A stretch of 64,000 nt of DNA from assembly GCA_029961685.1 (NCBI GenBank), contig JARWKL010000012.1, positions 26,955,227 to 27,019,226 of the forward strand, in the 5' to 3' direction. Positions 1 through 10,702 of this stretch are shown piece after piece. A program made the position numbers and the translations under genes. Within the stretch, counting starts at the first letter, position 1. The number at the start of each line of letters is the position of its first letter. A model generated the notes under the pieces. It saw nothing but the letters and a program-made list of their open reading frames with translations, was not told where the DNA came from and did not search any database. Source of the stretch: Aristolochia californica. Lineage: Eukaryota > Streptophyta > Magnoliopsida > Piperales > Aristolochiaceae.

Positions 1-440
1 GAATTTTAGTTTATTGTCAACCTCGTAAAAGTCAAAACAAGACCATCAATCCTATAACTAGAAATAATGTATGTGAAAAAATGAAACATCAGAAATCTGC
101 AGTTCTTAAAGTAAACACAGAGGTTATCACATTAACTTCATCGAACTGCACCTCTTTGGAGTTTAGATTACAAATAATACCATCTCATAAAACGTAATAT
201 TGCATGCCATGCATTAATGCAATAGTATTGAGGAGCCCAGACAGAATGAACTCTGGAGTACAATTTATACCTGTGCTCCTAGTTTCAGCAGCAAGGGATC
301 ATGCGCATAGACTGACCGTGCTCCAAGAATCTCATGGATTAGATGAGAGCATAGGGTTGATTAAACAGGGAATAAGGAGTTACAGTGGGACAAGTCCTTT
401 AATAATGGCAGAGGACTGGGTTATTGCTAGTCAAAGCCAT
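1..440. other. Left-edge non-coding sequence
   Basis: No gene is recognised here. The minus strand has short open stretches near 330-380 and 90-160 that could be exon remnants, but none matches a family I know and the splice signals are weak. The stretch ends with GCCAT (436-440), the left target duplication of the adjoining retroelement. The downstream exons of the cyclophilin gene at 5639-6371 would have to lie here or further left, and I could not find them. Confidence 0.4.
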
Positions 441-765
441 TGATGCAGGCGAAAATATGTGATGCGGGTACATATTCGGATCCTTGAATCGGATCCGGTG
501 TACGTAGTCGGATCCTTAATCGGACCCTTAATCGGATCTATTGTATTGAACCCGGGTTAGGGTTTGCTTTATTTTGAGCTGCAGCCCGGGCTTGTCGGGG
601 GCGTTACGTTCGGTTAAAAGACTGTTTAGGTTTTAGAGGAAGGCAGTTGAATGATATTTTGAATCCGAGAGAATTTCTCTACGATTTCAGGCAGATTTTG
701 CCTATTCCTCCCGTGATTCGCAAGTTGATCTGCCTGCAGGATAATCGCTATCCTGTCCGGCGTCA
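441..765 (+). repeat. 5' LTR of gag-only element
   Basis: Direct repeat partner of 3092-3416; starts TGATGCAGG and ends CGGCGTCA. It contains repeated CGGATCC motifs in its first 100 bases. Confidence 0.93.
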
Positions 766-1426
766 GTTGGTATCAGAGCTTTAGGCTCGGGACGAAGCTG
801 ATCTAGCCAGACGCTGCAGCGAGCAGAAGGGTCGACGAAGACGACGCCGTCGCCATCACCGTCACCGCTGAGCTACCGCTCAACACTGCTGCCGTCGCCG
901 TTGAGCTACCGCTCAACGTTGCTGCCGGAAACACTCGGATTCGACCGAGCAGAGCTCGGGCCTCGACCGAGCAAGTTACAGAAACAGAGCAGAGGCTCTG
1001 GCTTTGCCGGAAAAGAGGGATTCGGCAAGGAAAGGGGTCGGCATCGACGTCGTCACCGCCGGATCTGCCGTGCGACGTTGCCGTCGCCGTAGTCGGATCT
1101 GTCGTCGACGGAGCTCGACGACAGAAAAGGTTCGGTAATTCCGGAAAATCGAGCACCGAAACAGAGGTTCGTGGTGCCGAGAAAGGGGGTTCCGAGACAG
1201 GAGACCCTCGTTGCCGGAACGAGCCAACGTCGCAGGCGGCGACGAGCTGCCGGAGACGACAGCCGGAGAGGACCGCTGGAGAGGCCTCGATTTCAAAAAT
1301 AGAGGGGCTCCGAAATCCCGATTTCGGGAGTTTCTTCGCCGTCGAGGTATTTTAATTCCTGGGAAGTTATATTATTATTTTATTATTATTAAAAAAAAAA
1401 AAAAAAGTGGACAAATATTGTCTTCC

Positions 1427-2740
1427 ATGGCTGGTGGTCGTGGTCGTAGCCATAATGCTCAGGCAGTGATATTGGAAGATTTGCAGCGGCAAGTCGCGGA
1501 GTTAACCCAGCGTCTAACGACGCAGGATTCCGGTTCTTGTGAGATGGAAGATCACGATTCCGATACCAGAGTCGAAAACCCAGATCGCACTCATGCTCGA
1601 TTCGGGGAAAACCGTGGGGATCGACCTGTAGACCTCGGTTTCCGTGTGACGCTACCCGAGTTTTCTGGTACGTTACAAGCCGACGGATTCATTGACTGGT
1701 TGCAGGAGATAGAGCGTATCTTTGAATATAAAGAAGTCCCAGATAACGTCAAGGTGAAATTGGTTGCCATGAAACTCAAGGGCAGAGCATCTGCGTGGTG
1801 GGAGCAATTGCGGCGATCACGAGACCGGCAGGGCAAAGCCAAACTCACTGATTGGGAGAAGATGAAGAAGAAGATGAAGGGTCAATTCCTTCCTTTCGGT
1901 TACACTCAAACCTTGTTTCAGCGACTTCATTTGCTGCGGCAAGGCTCGAGATCAGTGGACGATTACACGGAGGAGTTCTATCAGTTGCTTGCCCGGAATG
2001 ACTTATCTGAGACAGAAGAGCAGCTGGTGGCACGGTATTTGGGGGGGTTACGACAGCCCCTGCAAGATGTCCTTTGTCTTCACTCGTTGTGGACCGTTTC
2101 TGAAGCCTTCCAGCGTGCTTTGGTTGCGGAACAACAGCTGCACCGGCGGCCCATGATCAGAAGCGATCAATGCAGCCCACCAGCTCGTCCTACAGACTCA
2201 GTTTCTGCCCCACCACCTACACAAGGTACTTCTACTTCACGTATTCGTTGTTTTCGATGTGGTGAACAGGGCCATAAGGCCACTGAGTGTAGGAACCCTG
2301 CGAGTCAGAAGGGCAAAAATCTTCTGATTGAAGAAGAAGTGGTAGATGAACATGCGGAGTTTGGGGAGCCTGTGTATGACGATGATGACGTGTTGTATGG
2401 TGATGGCCATGCGACTCTGGTTGTTTGTCCGAGTCTGTTGACTCCCAAGGTGGATTTAGGGGATGATTGGTTGCGGACCACTATTTTCCACACGACCTGC
2501 ACAGTCGCCGATAAAGTGTGCACGATGATCATTGACGGTGGCAGTTGTGAGAATATCGTGTCTGAAGAGGCTGTCCAGAAATTGCAGTTGAAGACGGATC
2601 GTCATCCCACATCATACAAGTTGACATGGCTGACTAAAGGCATTGAGGTACCAGTCGATCAGCGCTGTCTCGTATCTTTTTCCATCGGCATGAAATATTT
2701 CGATACTGTTTGGTGTGATGTTGCCTCTATGTGTTGTTAG
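1427..2740 (+). CDS. Gag plus partial protease of the gag-only element
   Basis: The open frame runs further upstream to 1211, but the ATG at 1427 (MAGGRGRSHN) follows an A-rich leader and begins the first gag-like sequence, so I take it as the start (437 aa). Residues about 60-230 form a retrotransposon gag domain (FIDWLQEIERIFEYKEVP, then a WW-containing core). A CCHC zinc knuckle, CFRCGEQGHKATEC, lies near residue 275. A gypsy-type aspartic protease motif, IIDGGS, lies near residue 370. The frame stops at 2740, but protease-like sequence resumes in another frame at 2731 (LLGRPWQYDRR), so a small indel has shifted the frame. Known role of the family: Gag forms the virus-like particle that packages element RNA. 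Confidence 0.85.
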   Translation: MAGGRGRSHNAQAVILEDLQRQVAELTQRLTTQDSGSCEMEDHDSDTRVENPDRTHARFGENRGDRPVDLGFRVTLPEFSGTLQADGFIDWLQEIERIFEYKEVPDNVKVKLVAMKLKGRASAWWEQLRRSRDRQGKAKLTDWEKMKKKMKGQFLPFGYTQTLFQRLHLLRQGSRSVDDYTEEFYQLLARNDLSETEEQLVARYLGGLRQPLQDVLCLHSLWTVSEAFQRALVAEQQLHRRPMIRSDQCSPPARPTDSVSAPPPTQGTSTSRIRCFRCGEQGHKATECRNPASQKGKNLLIEEEVVDEHAEFGEPVYDDDDVLYGDGHATLVVCPSLLTPKVDLGDDWLRTTIFHTTCTVADKVCTMIIDGGSCENIVSEEAVQKLQLKTDRHPTSYKLTWLTKGIEVPVDQRCLVSFSIGMKYFDTVWCDVASMCC

Positions 2741-3091
2741 GCCGCCCTTGGCAGTATGATCGCCGTGTTCTTCATGACGGGCGGAAGAATACCTTTTCCT
2801 TTAGCAACAACGGGAAGAAGATTGTGTTGGCACCACATCAGGCACGACCCACTCCTCCTCCGATGGCTGATCTTACTACCCTGGTGTCACTGTCCAGGGT
2901 TTGCGTCGAGCATGGCGACGTCGCGGAGGATCCTCCTCCTGGACTGCCGCCTGAGCATGCGTAGCTGGTCATTCCCGCATGTCATTTGCGGCCTTCTGAT
3001 GTTTTTCCTGTTCCCCCTTTGTTTCCTTCTTTTCTGGGGTCTGCTAACGCTATATGACCTCGAGGGCGAGTTCTTTCCAACCCGCGGCGAC

Positions 3092-3416
3092 TGATGCAGG
3101 CGAAAATATGTGATGCGGGTACATATTCGGATCCTTGAATCGGATCCGGTGTACGTAGTCGGATCCTTAATCGGATCCTTAATCGGATCTATTGTATTGA
3201 ACCCGGGTTAGGGTTTGCTTTATTTTGAGCTGCAGCCCGGGCTTGTCGGGGGCGTTGCGTTCGGTTAAAAGACTGTTTAGGTTTTAGAGGAAGGCAGTTG
3301 AATGATATTTTGAATCCGAGACAATTTCTCTACGATTTCAGGCAGATTTCGCCTATTCCTCCCGTGATTCGCAAGTTGATCTGCCTGCAGGATAATCGCT
3401 ATCCTGTCCGGCGTCA
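3092..3416 (+). repeat. 3' LTR of gag-only element
   Basis: Same length as the 5' LTR, with four substitutions by eye. It is followed at once by the GCCAT duplication. The sequence just upstream (ACCCGCGGCGAC) is not a good polypurine tract, which is odd for an element that moved recently. Confidence 0.93.
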
Positions 3417-3920
3417 GCCATGGTATCAGCACCATACATGCTTACCTATGTATAAATATATGGCTTTTATTAAATACTTACCATGATTTTTAATGGCTAA
3501 ATGCTCTAAAAAAGCAATTATAATGGCAAATAAAGTAAAAAAGGGAAAATATTAGTGCTATAGGTAACATTCAGGGAAACTCTTGTGATGCATACATTGT
3601 CTTCCTAGATTATGGGTAAATATTTTCCCCATAAATCCTACTTTCAGAGAACACATATGAAAACAGAAAACCATAGTCAGATTATGATGCTTCCTCTAAA
3701 TCCTACTTTCATAGGAGTCCTTTGACCAGTTGGATTGTTTGACCTGCTTTTCCAGCTTTATTTTAGTTTGTCTGGAAGAGAACACCCAAATCTTGAAAAC
3801 CACTTAAGGTCATGACAGGTGCTTTTTATTTGGTAAACTGAGAACAGACAAGTCTGAATTTACAAAAGTTAGGATTTTTTTACTAGTTCTGCTGATTGTT
3901 GATTCCCTTGTTACTCCTAC

Positions 3921-4504
3921 AGTTTAATTTAGATTTATAAACTCCTCTAGAGGAAATGTAACTAAATGAATTTCTGGATTTGAATAATTGTCTCTCTTGT
4001 TGCATGTCCAACTTTGAGTTGGATTCACTTAAAAACTATGCTCTATCTATGCTGCAAGCAGAAGAGAACGCAATTCTCTTTGATACAATGCAAAATACAA
4101 GAGAAATTTCATGTTCATTTCCTTCGCTTACGGGTACTTGAAGCTGGGAGCGCATGAAACTAACCAAGTTCAGATTTGCTGCCATGATACCAATAGTTGA
4201 TTCATTTACTATACATCCTACTTCTATCAGTTTCCTTACACCCAAGACAATCCCTTTCATTTGATTATTATTTTGTACTTTATACCATCAGAATGCAAAT
4301 ACCTTTTTCCTTTCAGCTTGCTGCTTTCTTATTTCTTTCATACTTGCAACCGTCACTTATATAAAACCCCTATCATTTTGTCACTATAGGTTCCTAGGCT
4401 AATTTAGAGTTACCAGTAGAAAGATGTAGCAAGACATCCGAGCTCAAATTGGGGTTCCCAAATAAGCCTCCTAACAAGAGCAATGATGCCTGAGTTATGA
4501 CTAA
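3921..4504. repeat. Diverged direct duplication, copy 1
   Basis: Matches 4695-5385 along its whole length, with substitutions and small indels. Shared landmarks include TTGCATGTCCAA, CCATGATACCAATAGTTG, CACCCAAGACA and ATGATGCCTGAGTTATGACTAA. No coding role is seen. Confidence 0.85.
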
Positions 4505-4519
4505 ATGTGAGATTTTAGA

Positions 4520-4694
4520 TCCGCATATTTATTGAATGTAGACCTCTTCATCCTGGTTCCGGATCCGGATGCCTTTATTTCAGATCCGGATATCCGTTTA
4601 GGATCCAAAAGATCCAAAATTTTGGATTTTATCCAACAATTTGGATCCATACTTGGTTTGGATCTGGATAAGATCCGAATCCGTTTACAACCAT
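4520..4694. repeat. GGATCC-rich spacer between duplicated blocks
   Basis: Dense in GGATCC, GATCCG and GATCCAAA words. It separates the two duplicated blocks and is absent from both, so it is either a simple-repeat expansion or a small insertion. Confidence 0.5.
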
Positions 4695-5385
4695 AGTTTG
4701 ATTTGGATTTATAAACTCCTCTGGAAGAAATGTGATCCGATGAATTTCAGGATTTAAATAATATTCTTTCTTGTTGCATGTCCAATTTTGAGTTGGATTC
4801 ACATATAAACTCTGTTCCATCTATGCCACGCAAATCTTGTTACAATGCAAATTACCAAGAGAAACTTCATGTTCATCTCCTTGGTTCACAAGTATCCCAA
4901 GCTGGGTGTCTTTGGGTTTTTATTTAGACAGAGAGCATGACACTGACCAAATTCACATTTTTTTTTCTAGAAAGCTGACGAAATTCGCATAATCATTGCT
5001 GAACTTTCTCTTTTACTGCCATGATACCAATAGTTGGTTCATTTACTTGATACATACTGCTTTTATCGATTTTCTTACACCCAAGACAGTCCCTTCCATT
5101 GGATTACTAAATTATAGTTTATATTATCAGCATGCATAAAGCCTTTTTGCGGAAAGCCAAGTACTTAAACCCAGGATTATAACACTTTTCCTTTCAGCTT
5201 GTCTGCTTTCTTATTTCTTTCATATTTGCAACCATCACTTATGGAACCTCTATAATTTGGTGACCCTAGAATCCTAGGCTAGTTTAGAGTTACCAGTAGA
5301 AAGAATTGCCGAGGAATCCATGATCAAAATCGGATTCCCCAATAAGCCTCCCAACATGTAGTAATGATGCCTGAGTTATGACTAA
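4695..5385. repeat. Diverged direct duplication, copy 2
   Basis: Partner of 3921-4504. It is longer because of extra segments near 4910-4930, 4955-5010 and 5145-5185. The duplicates probably lie in a long cyclophilin intron, if that gene continues leftwards. Confidence 0.85.
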
Positions 5386-5638
5386 TCACAATGCATTACA
5401 CTCTCAAGGAGTTACACCATTCCCAAACCCCAATGATGCTCAAATGGTTCCCACATGGAACTAGTGTTAGAAATTATCTAATTCAGTTAATTTTATGTAA
5501 TAGGACACCCAAGATGAATTCTAGATCACATGTCAGCTTGAATATGAAAACAATTCCAAAAATATTTGATAGATATAAGAAAATGTGAAGTATACTACAC
5601 TCCATTTCTATCATTATAATCAATTTCAAGCCACTGAC

Positions 5639-6371
5639 CTTCGAGCACCGTTCCGAAGACTATGTTCTGGCTATCCAGCTGGGGAGATGGTCCAGGTCCC
5701 GTGGTAATCAAGAACTCGACGTTCCTATAATTCGGATCCAACTTTATATCGTCTTCATCATCATTAATGGACAAGCAAAGTGAGACAGTCCCCGGCCTTA
5801 AATGCTTCAACAGAAAAGCCTTCGAATTGACAGTCTCCGAATTACTGACCAGATTCAGAGGGGGTTGCACCTCCCCTTTATCCCTCCTCCCCTGCTTGCC
5901 AGCTACAAAATACTGGCCCGGGAAAATCTTGTGTACCAGAGTGCCGCGGTAGGAGGACCCGGCGGAGCCAGTACACATGGACTTGAAATTGGCGACAGTG
6001 ATAGGAACAAGCTTACCGTAAAGGCCCAGGACGAGGCGGCCAAGTGGCTCGGACTCCAGGCAGGTTGTGGGGTCATCGGCAAGGGACCGCTCAGACCGAA
6101 AGTAGTTGGGGCAGATGCTGAGGTCGAGGAAGACGCGGTCAGTTATGGTAATGTCCGGTGGTGAAGGAGTTGCGTCTGCCGGTGGCGGAGGAGCGGTGTC
6201 GGCAGGTTCCTCCGCGAGGGAGAGGGGGGTCGGGATGCTGAGGGAGCTGGAGAGGAAGAGGAGAGAGCGACGACTAAGGTGTGAAGGTTTAGGGTATTGG
6301 GCAAAGGCGGAGAATTTGGGGCGGGCAGGGCGAAGAGGAAGGGGCAATGGGGAGAGGGAAGATGATCCCAT
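5639..6371 (-). CDS. Chloroplast cyclophilin (CYP26-2/CYP28 class), first exon
   Basis: The exon encodes 244 residues, from the ATG at 6371 to a donor (CTCGAAG|GTCAGT) at 5639. The first ~60 residues are Ser/Pro-rich like a transit peptide, then SRRSLLFLSSSLSIPTPLSLA gives twin arginines plus a hydrophobic stretch, as in thylakoid-lumen targeting. Residues ~105-244 are a divergent cyclophilin fold (LGRLVLGLYG, TVANFKSMCTG, VHKIFPGQYFVAG, PGTVSLCL, NVEFLITTGP, NIVFGTVLEG). The usual catalytic Arg of the FHRVIPGF block is Lys, so isomerase activity is doubtful. Family members are ~260-320 aa, so 50-60 C-terminal residues should lie in later exons; none is found down to position 1. Either the intron exceeds 5.6 kb or the gene is truncated. 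It is divergent to RPL23A. Confidence 0.8.
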
Positions 6372-7261
6372 GGAGGGAGGAATGCATGTGACATATTTGC
6401 TTTTGAGCGAGAAGATGAGAGAGAGACCGAGAGAGGGCCGTGGATAGCCACGAAAATTTGAAAAAACGCAACAGGGGGTTGCTATTCATCAGTTACTCAT
6501 GGTTATAACGGATGCAGGCATGTAGCCCATACGTACAATTTGGATGGACTTAGAATGATGAATCTGTTCCAAATAAAAAGGCCTGGAATCCTGATTCTTG
6601 ATTTGTGACCCGACGAATCAATTGAGTCAGATTCTGCCCCTTTCATTCCAACAAGCATACCCACCTCCCCAATCTGTCCCGAGTCCTAACTGGATTTGAA
6701 ATTTTAGGAGCTGAGTCAGGTTTTGATTCCTAAGTAGTAACACGTTTTCACTCTCTTCTATTATTTTATAGACCTCGAATTCGAGCTAATAGGAAAATAC
6801 TTGAATGCATTAACCCATGCCTATATTTATAATTACAATTATATATTATTTTTATAAAAAATCTCTCTATTTATTAGTCATAGTCATGCCACCCTTACCC
6901 ACAAGTGGGTGTCTTGTACCACATTGGACATGTGTCACATAAAATAAGTAAAATTAAAATGGTCAAAACCTGATAAATAATTTTGTAAGCCTTTGGCTAG
7001 TGGTAATTTTGTAAGAGACGCCCTGGTCTTCAGAACCCTTCAAATCTATTACGAGACACTCATATGCGTACATTGACCTTACTGGATCAAGATTACGTAG
7101 TGGTAATTTTGTAATAATATCGAGATAATGAGTGCGCTAGCAATATTGAAATTACTTTTTATGGTTTTGGGCCTTTGGGCTCGTGAGCACTCCCTGAAGA
7201 ATTGCGGGCCAATTCGGCCCCTTTTATGCGAGCTATTTAAATCCGCGAGTTTGCGAATCGG
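6372..7261. other. Divergent intergenic region between cyclophilin and RPL23A
   Basis: About 0.9 kb separate two genes that point away from each other. The left part holds the cyclophilin 5' leader (GA-rich on the plus strand near 6410-6435). The middle is AT-rich with no coding signal. The right end contains RPL23A promoter elements. Confidence 0.6.
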
Positions 7262-7270
7262 AAACCCTAG
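7160..7270 (+). promoter_or_regulatory. Ribosomal-protein promoter: site II motifs and telo box
   Basis: TGGGCC/TGGGCT (site II) occurs near 7166-7180, with related GGGCC words at 7205-7220. AAACCCTAG (telo box) lies at 7262-7270. This pairing is established for plant ribosomal-protein genes expressed in dividing cells. It sits ~450 bases before the RPL23A start codon, which leaves room for a leader that may contain an intron. Confidence 0.65.
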
Positions 7271-7719
7271 AGTTGTCTCGCTTAAAAGGTGGAGGCGTCG
7301 TAGAAGGCGCGGCGGGAAGGAGGAGGAGGCGCTTCTAGGTTAGTCCTCCGCGACGTTTGTCTGCTAAACCTCTTAAGCCTCCATTATCTTCCATTATCAA
7401 TTTTGATGTCTTTCCTCCATTTGTTGTGGATTTTATACTTATTTTAGTCTTTTATTGTTTCAAAAAGCTTTTTTGTTGAATCGACTATTTAAGTTGTCCT
7501 GTTATCTTAGTTTTCGCCGAACACTTGCCTCGAGTTTAAGGGCATGTCGATTATTTTTGGCCCCTGCTTCTTTCTTTCTAAAGCAATGTAATAAATATAG
7601 CTCAAAATTTTCTCTCCGTGATTCTAGTGTTTCTGTGGTGATTTCTGGGCTTGATGTTGTGCCTTTTGCCATTTCTATAGGTTTATATCCTCAAAAGGTG
7701 AGACCTGTACCGGTACCAA

Positions 7720-9547
7720 ATGGCACCCCCTACTAAAGGTACTTTCCTCTACTTTGCCGGGTATTTTACTTTATCTTTTGAACATGTTTACTTCTGTTTA
7801 TTTTTTTTATTTAATGTACATGTTTTTTCACTTTCATTCGCTCAGATAATTTATTGTCTAATTGGGAACTACTAAAGAACTCCTACTAGGTTATGATGGT
7901 CGATAGAGACATCAAATTAAATGATTATATGCATAGAAACTGAATCTAATGTTTTCCATTTAAGTGAGGACTGAACTGTTTGCTCGAGTTTAATTTAAAT
8001 GTTATTGCCACTTTTTTTAATAAAGTTTTTCATACATTTTTAATACTGTTGAATAAATCATAATGCTCTAGGTTCGGCAATGTTAGATAAGATAATCCTC
8101 TTATTTTAATCTGTTAGAAAGTAAAGGTTTTATAGCAGTTGTGGATTGATCTTTAAGGTATTAATCTGGCCACTTTTTTCCTTTTTTTTTTTAAAATATT
8201 GGTCTGTTATTACTATTTATTCATTCACAGTCATTATCTTCAGTAGATTATTGTTGGATTTTGTTCACCATTTTAATTTTCTTTGTCAAATTCAAGGAAA
8301 TATAGTCATTTGTATTTTTATCCTCAGAATACTAGTTTTAGTACACGCAGACACTGTAGGTCTTTGTATAATCTTATTATTGTGAATATTTGCACTTGAT
8401 TGGAGCCTGGTGGAAAATATCATTTGAGGACACATTAATTACACCTCAGAAGTTGAAGCTCCATTTCTATGAGGGTGATTGCTGGACTGACCTTGGCACA
8501 GTTGAAATTATTGAATTTTAGAAACTCCTTCATCCAGTGGAGAACTGTGGTTCTAGGTTCCACTTTTGTAACCATATTATCATACTAGTTACAGAATTAG
8601 TCATTCTTTTGTGGTTGTCTTCTGTGACTTAATCAGGCTTTATGTTGTATTTTGAACTGAATACCACTCCCATATACTCTGTTTGATGATCTGAGTTGTA
8701 AATTGCTTAACGCTTAAAAATTGCCATGTGCAGCTGCTTTAGCAAAGAAAAATGATCCAAAGGCTCAGGCCTTGAAGGCTGCCAAGGCTGTGAAGTCAGG
8801 TGCTTCAACTTTGAAGAAAAGGACCAAGAAGATCCGAACATCAGTCACATTTCACAGGCCAAAGACCCTAAGGAAACCGAGAAACCCCAAATATCCCCGT
8901 ATTAGTGCTCCACCGAGGAACAAGCTTGACCAGTACCAAATACTCAAATATCCGTTGACTACTGAGTCAGCCATGAAGAAAATTGAAGACAACAACACTC
9001 TGGTCTTCATTGTTGACATTCGTGCAGACAAGAAGAAGATTAAGGATGCAGTGAAGAAGATGTATGACATCCAAACCAAAAAAGTGAACACTTTGATCAG
9101 GTGAACTCTCTCTCTCTCTCTCTGGTGCCATTTCCTGAGAATTACGAAACTATTGAGTGACATTCTTAGCTTTTAACTCAAAAGTGTTAAAATAATATCT
9201 ACATCTTTGTCTCTCTTAGTTAGGTTTTCTTTTATTATTAATGCTCATTCTGTATGAAGCATCATGAAATGGCAAGAATCTGATAACTTTTAAGGTGTTT
9301 GGCCGTCAAGGAAAGAAATTTTAGCTGGATCATGTCAATTGATTGTATTTGTATTTTCAGTTTTCAGATGTTTACATGTGTTTCCATGGACAGCCTTCCT
9401 CGTTATTTTTTCTATTCGATGCATTTCTTATGAATTTAATTCATGTTATCTTTATGATCCAGGCCTGACGGGACCAAGAAAGCTTATGTGCGTTTGACAC
9501 CAGACTATGATGCTTTGGACGTAGCAAACAAGATTGGTATCATCTAA
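7720..9547 (+). CDS. RPL23A: 60S ribosomal protein L23a (uL23)
   Basis: Three exons join to 156 residues: 7720-7738 (MAPPTK), 8734-9100 and 9463-9547. All junctions are GT-AG. The N-terminal third is Lys/Ala-rich (ribosome and nuclear import region). The C-terminal two thirds are the conserved uL23 fold ([26 protein letters not shown] at its centre, then [16 protein letters not shown] at the end). Length agrees with plant L23a (about 154 aa). uL23 lies at the exit of the large-subunit peptide tunnel and docks the signal recognition particle and nascent-chain factors. The promoter has the telo box and site II motifs typical of the class. No defect is seen; this looks like a working copy. Introns of 995 and 362 bases carry nothing notable. 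Confidence 0.97.
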
Positions 9548-10702
9548 AATTCTTGGCGATCTCTCTTGATTTAAGGAACTTTTGTTTTTTTACTGTGAGT
9601 AGCCTCTGGGAATTTTGTTTTTGTTATTATGCATTTAGTATTTGTTTGAAATTAGGATTGACCAAAACGTAATATGAGCTGAGAAAACATTCTGTGCGAC
9701 ATACTATTGACATGTGGCTTGTTTTTTTAATTCTGCTTTATTTATGCGCTAATTGGTATTATGAGCAAATCTTAATCGTCGCAGACTACTGCCTTCTGTT
9801 ACGCTTTGGGCTAACATCAACCGACCAAAAAAAAAACCCATACTAGGCTCTGTCTACCAGTCATCCCGACATGTACACTTGCCATCGTTGGAAGTATGGA
9901 AGCGAGATCAATCTCTTATAACAAATTCTCTCTTATAAACTTTTGAATGGCTGCGTGACAATCTTCACATATCCTCGAAATTCTTAGAAGCCTAACGTGA
10001 GTGCCTTCCTCGGTTGTCATCAGCCACAAGGCACAGCTAGCTTCCCACTGCAAAACCACTGCCATGAGCAGAAAGGAATTCGTGAACCACTCCCCATAAA
10101 TGGCTCATGTTGTTAAAGATGTGTCATCTCGCGTCCATGAGGTGATAAAAAAATTTCTGCGCATCGCTTGATCTGATAAAAAAAGCAAGTACAAACGAGA
10201 TCATTGCCAACGATTTGATTCGACGTCAAACCATTTTTCCCAGCCAACCCATGGACACATTCGCCGGATCTGAAAGACCCGCATCGTGAACAAGCAGGCA
10301 GTGACAAGAAGCATTTGTAGGAAGTGACGCAGGTACTGTTGCCTTGAAGGAATGGAAAGTAATAGATGCACGTCCGAGCCGAAGTGTTTATCGTAAAGTA
10401 AACTAATCATTTGGAAGACAAGTAACTATCAAGTCTTCCTCGGAGGACAAGATTTTCCATGTAGGTGTTTTGTGTAGAAAAATCCGATCAGAGCTACTAC
10501 ATTTGGAAAATAGAAAAAAATGCAAAGATTTGCTGCTCGCTCTTACAGTCTATATACAGATATAGATAGATCTGCTGAAAAATCTTCCAATACAAATGTA
10601 TTCTGAATGAGGTGGATCTGGTGCCTCGGAGAAATTTAAAAGAATACTCAGGTGAGAGAATTTGCCCCACAAGCCACTACGTGGTGGGAGAATAAGTGGC
10701 CA
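9548..10702. other. Convergent 3' intergenic region
   Basis: This is the space between the RPL23A and TRS120 stop codons, which face each other. It should contain both 3' untranslated regions. No convincing ORF, RNA gene or repeat is seen. Confidence 0.5.

Larger units (their letters stand above)
441..3416 (+). mobile_element. Gag-only LTR retrotransposon (TR-GAG-like, Ty3/gypsy-derived)
   Basis: This is a complete-ended LTR element of 2,976 bp. The two 325-bp LTRs (441-765 and 3092-3416) begin TG, end CA and differ at four positions by eye, so insertion is fairly recent. The 5-bp target duplication GCCAT lies at 436-440 and 3417-3421. A primer-binding site TGGTATCAGAGC (initiator tRNA-Met type) lies at 769-780. 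The interior encodes gag and an aspartic protease segment, then jumps to what looks like the extreme C-terminus of a gypsy polyprotein (YDLEGEFFPTRGD, frame ending 3094). Reverse transcriptase, RNase H and integrase are missing. It therefore resembles the plant TR-GAG class of non-autonomous elements, mobilised in trans by a full-length relative. The gag and protease style suggests a chromovirus parent, but the clade is not settled. Confidence 0.93.

Noticed and set aside
4036..4260. 74-codon minus-strand ORF in the left duplication
   Set aside because: Its counterpart in the second duplicated block is not kept open, so there is no sign of coding constraint.
6106..6489. ORFs overlapping the cyclophilin exon in other frames
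   Set aside because: They are GC-rich shadows of a real exon with no family signature.
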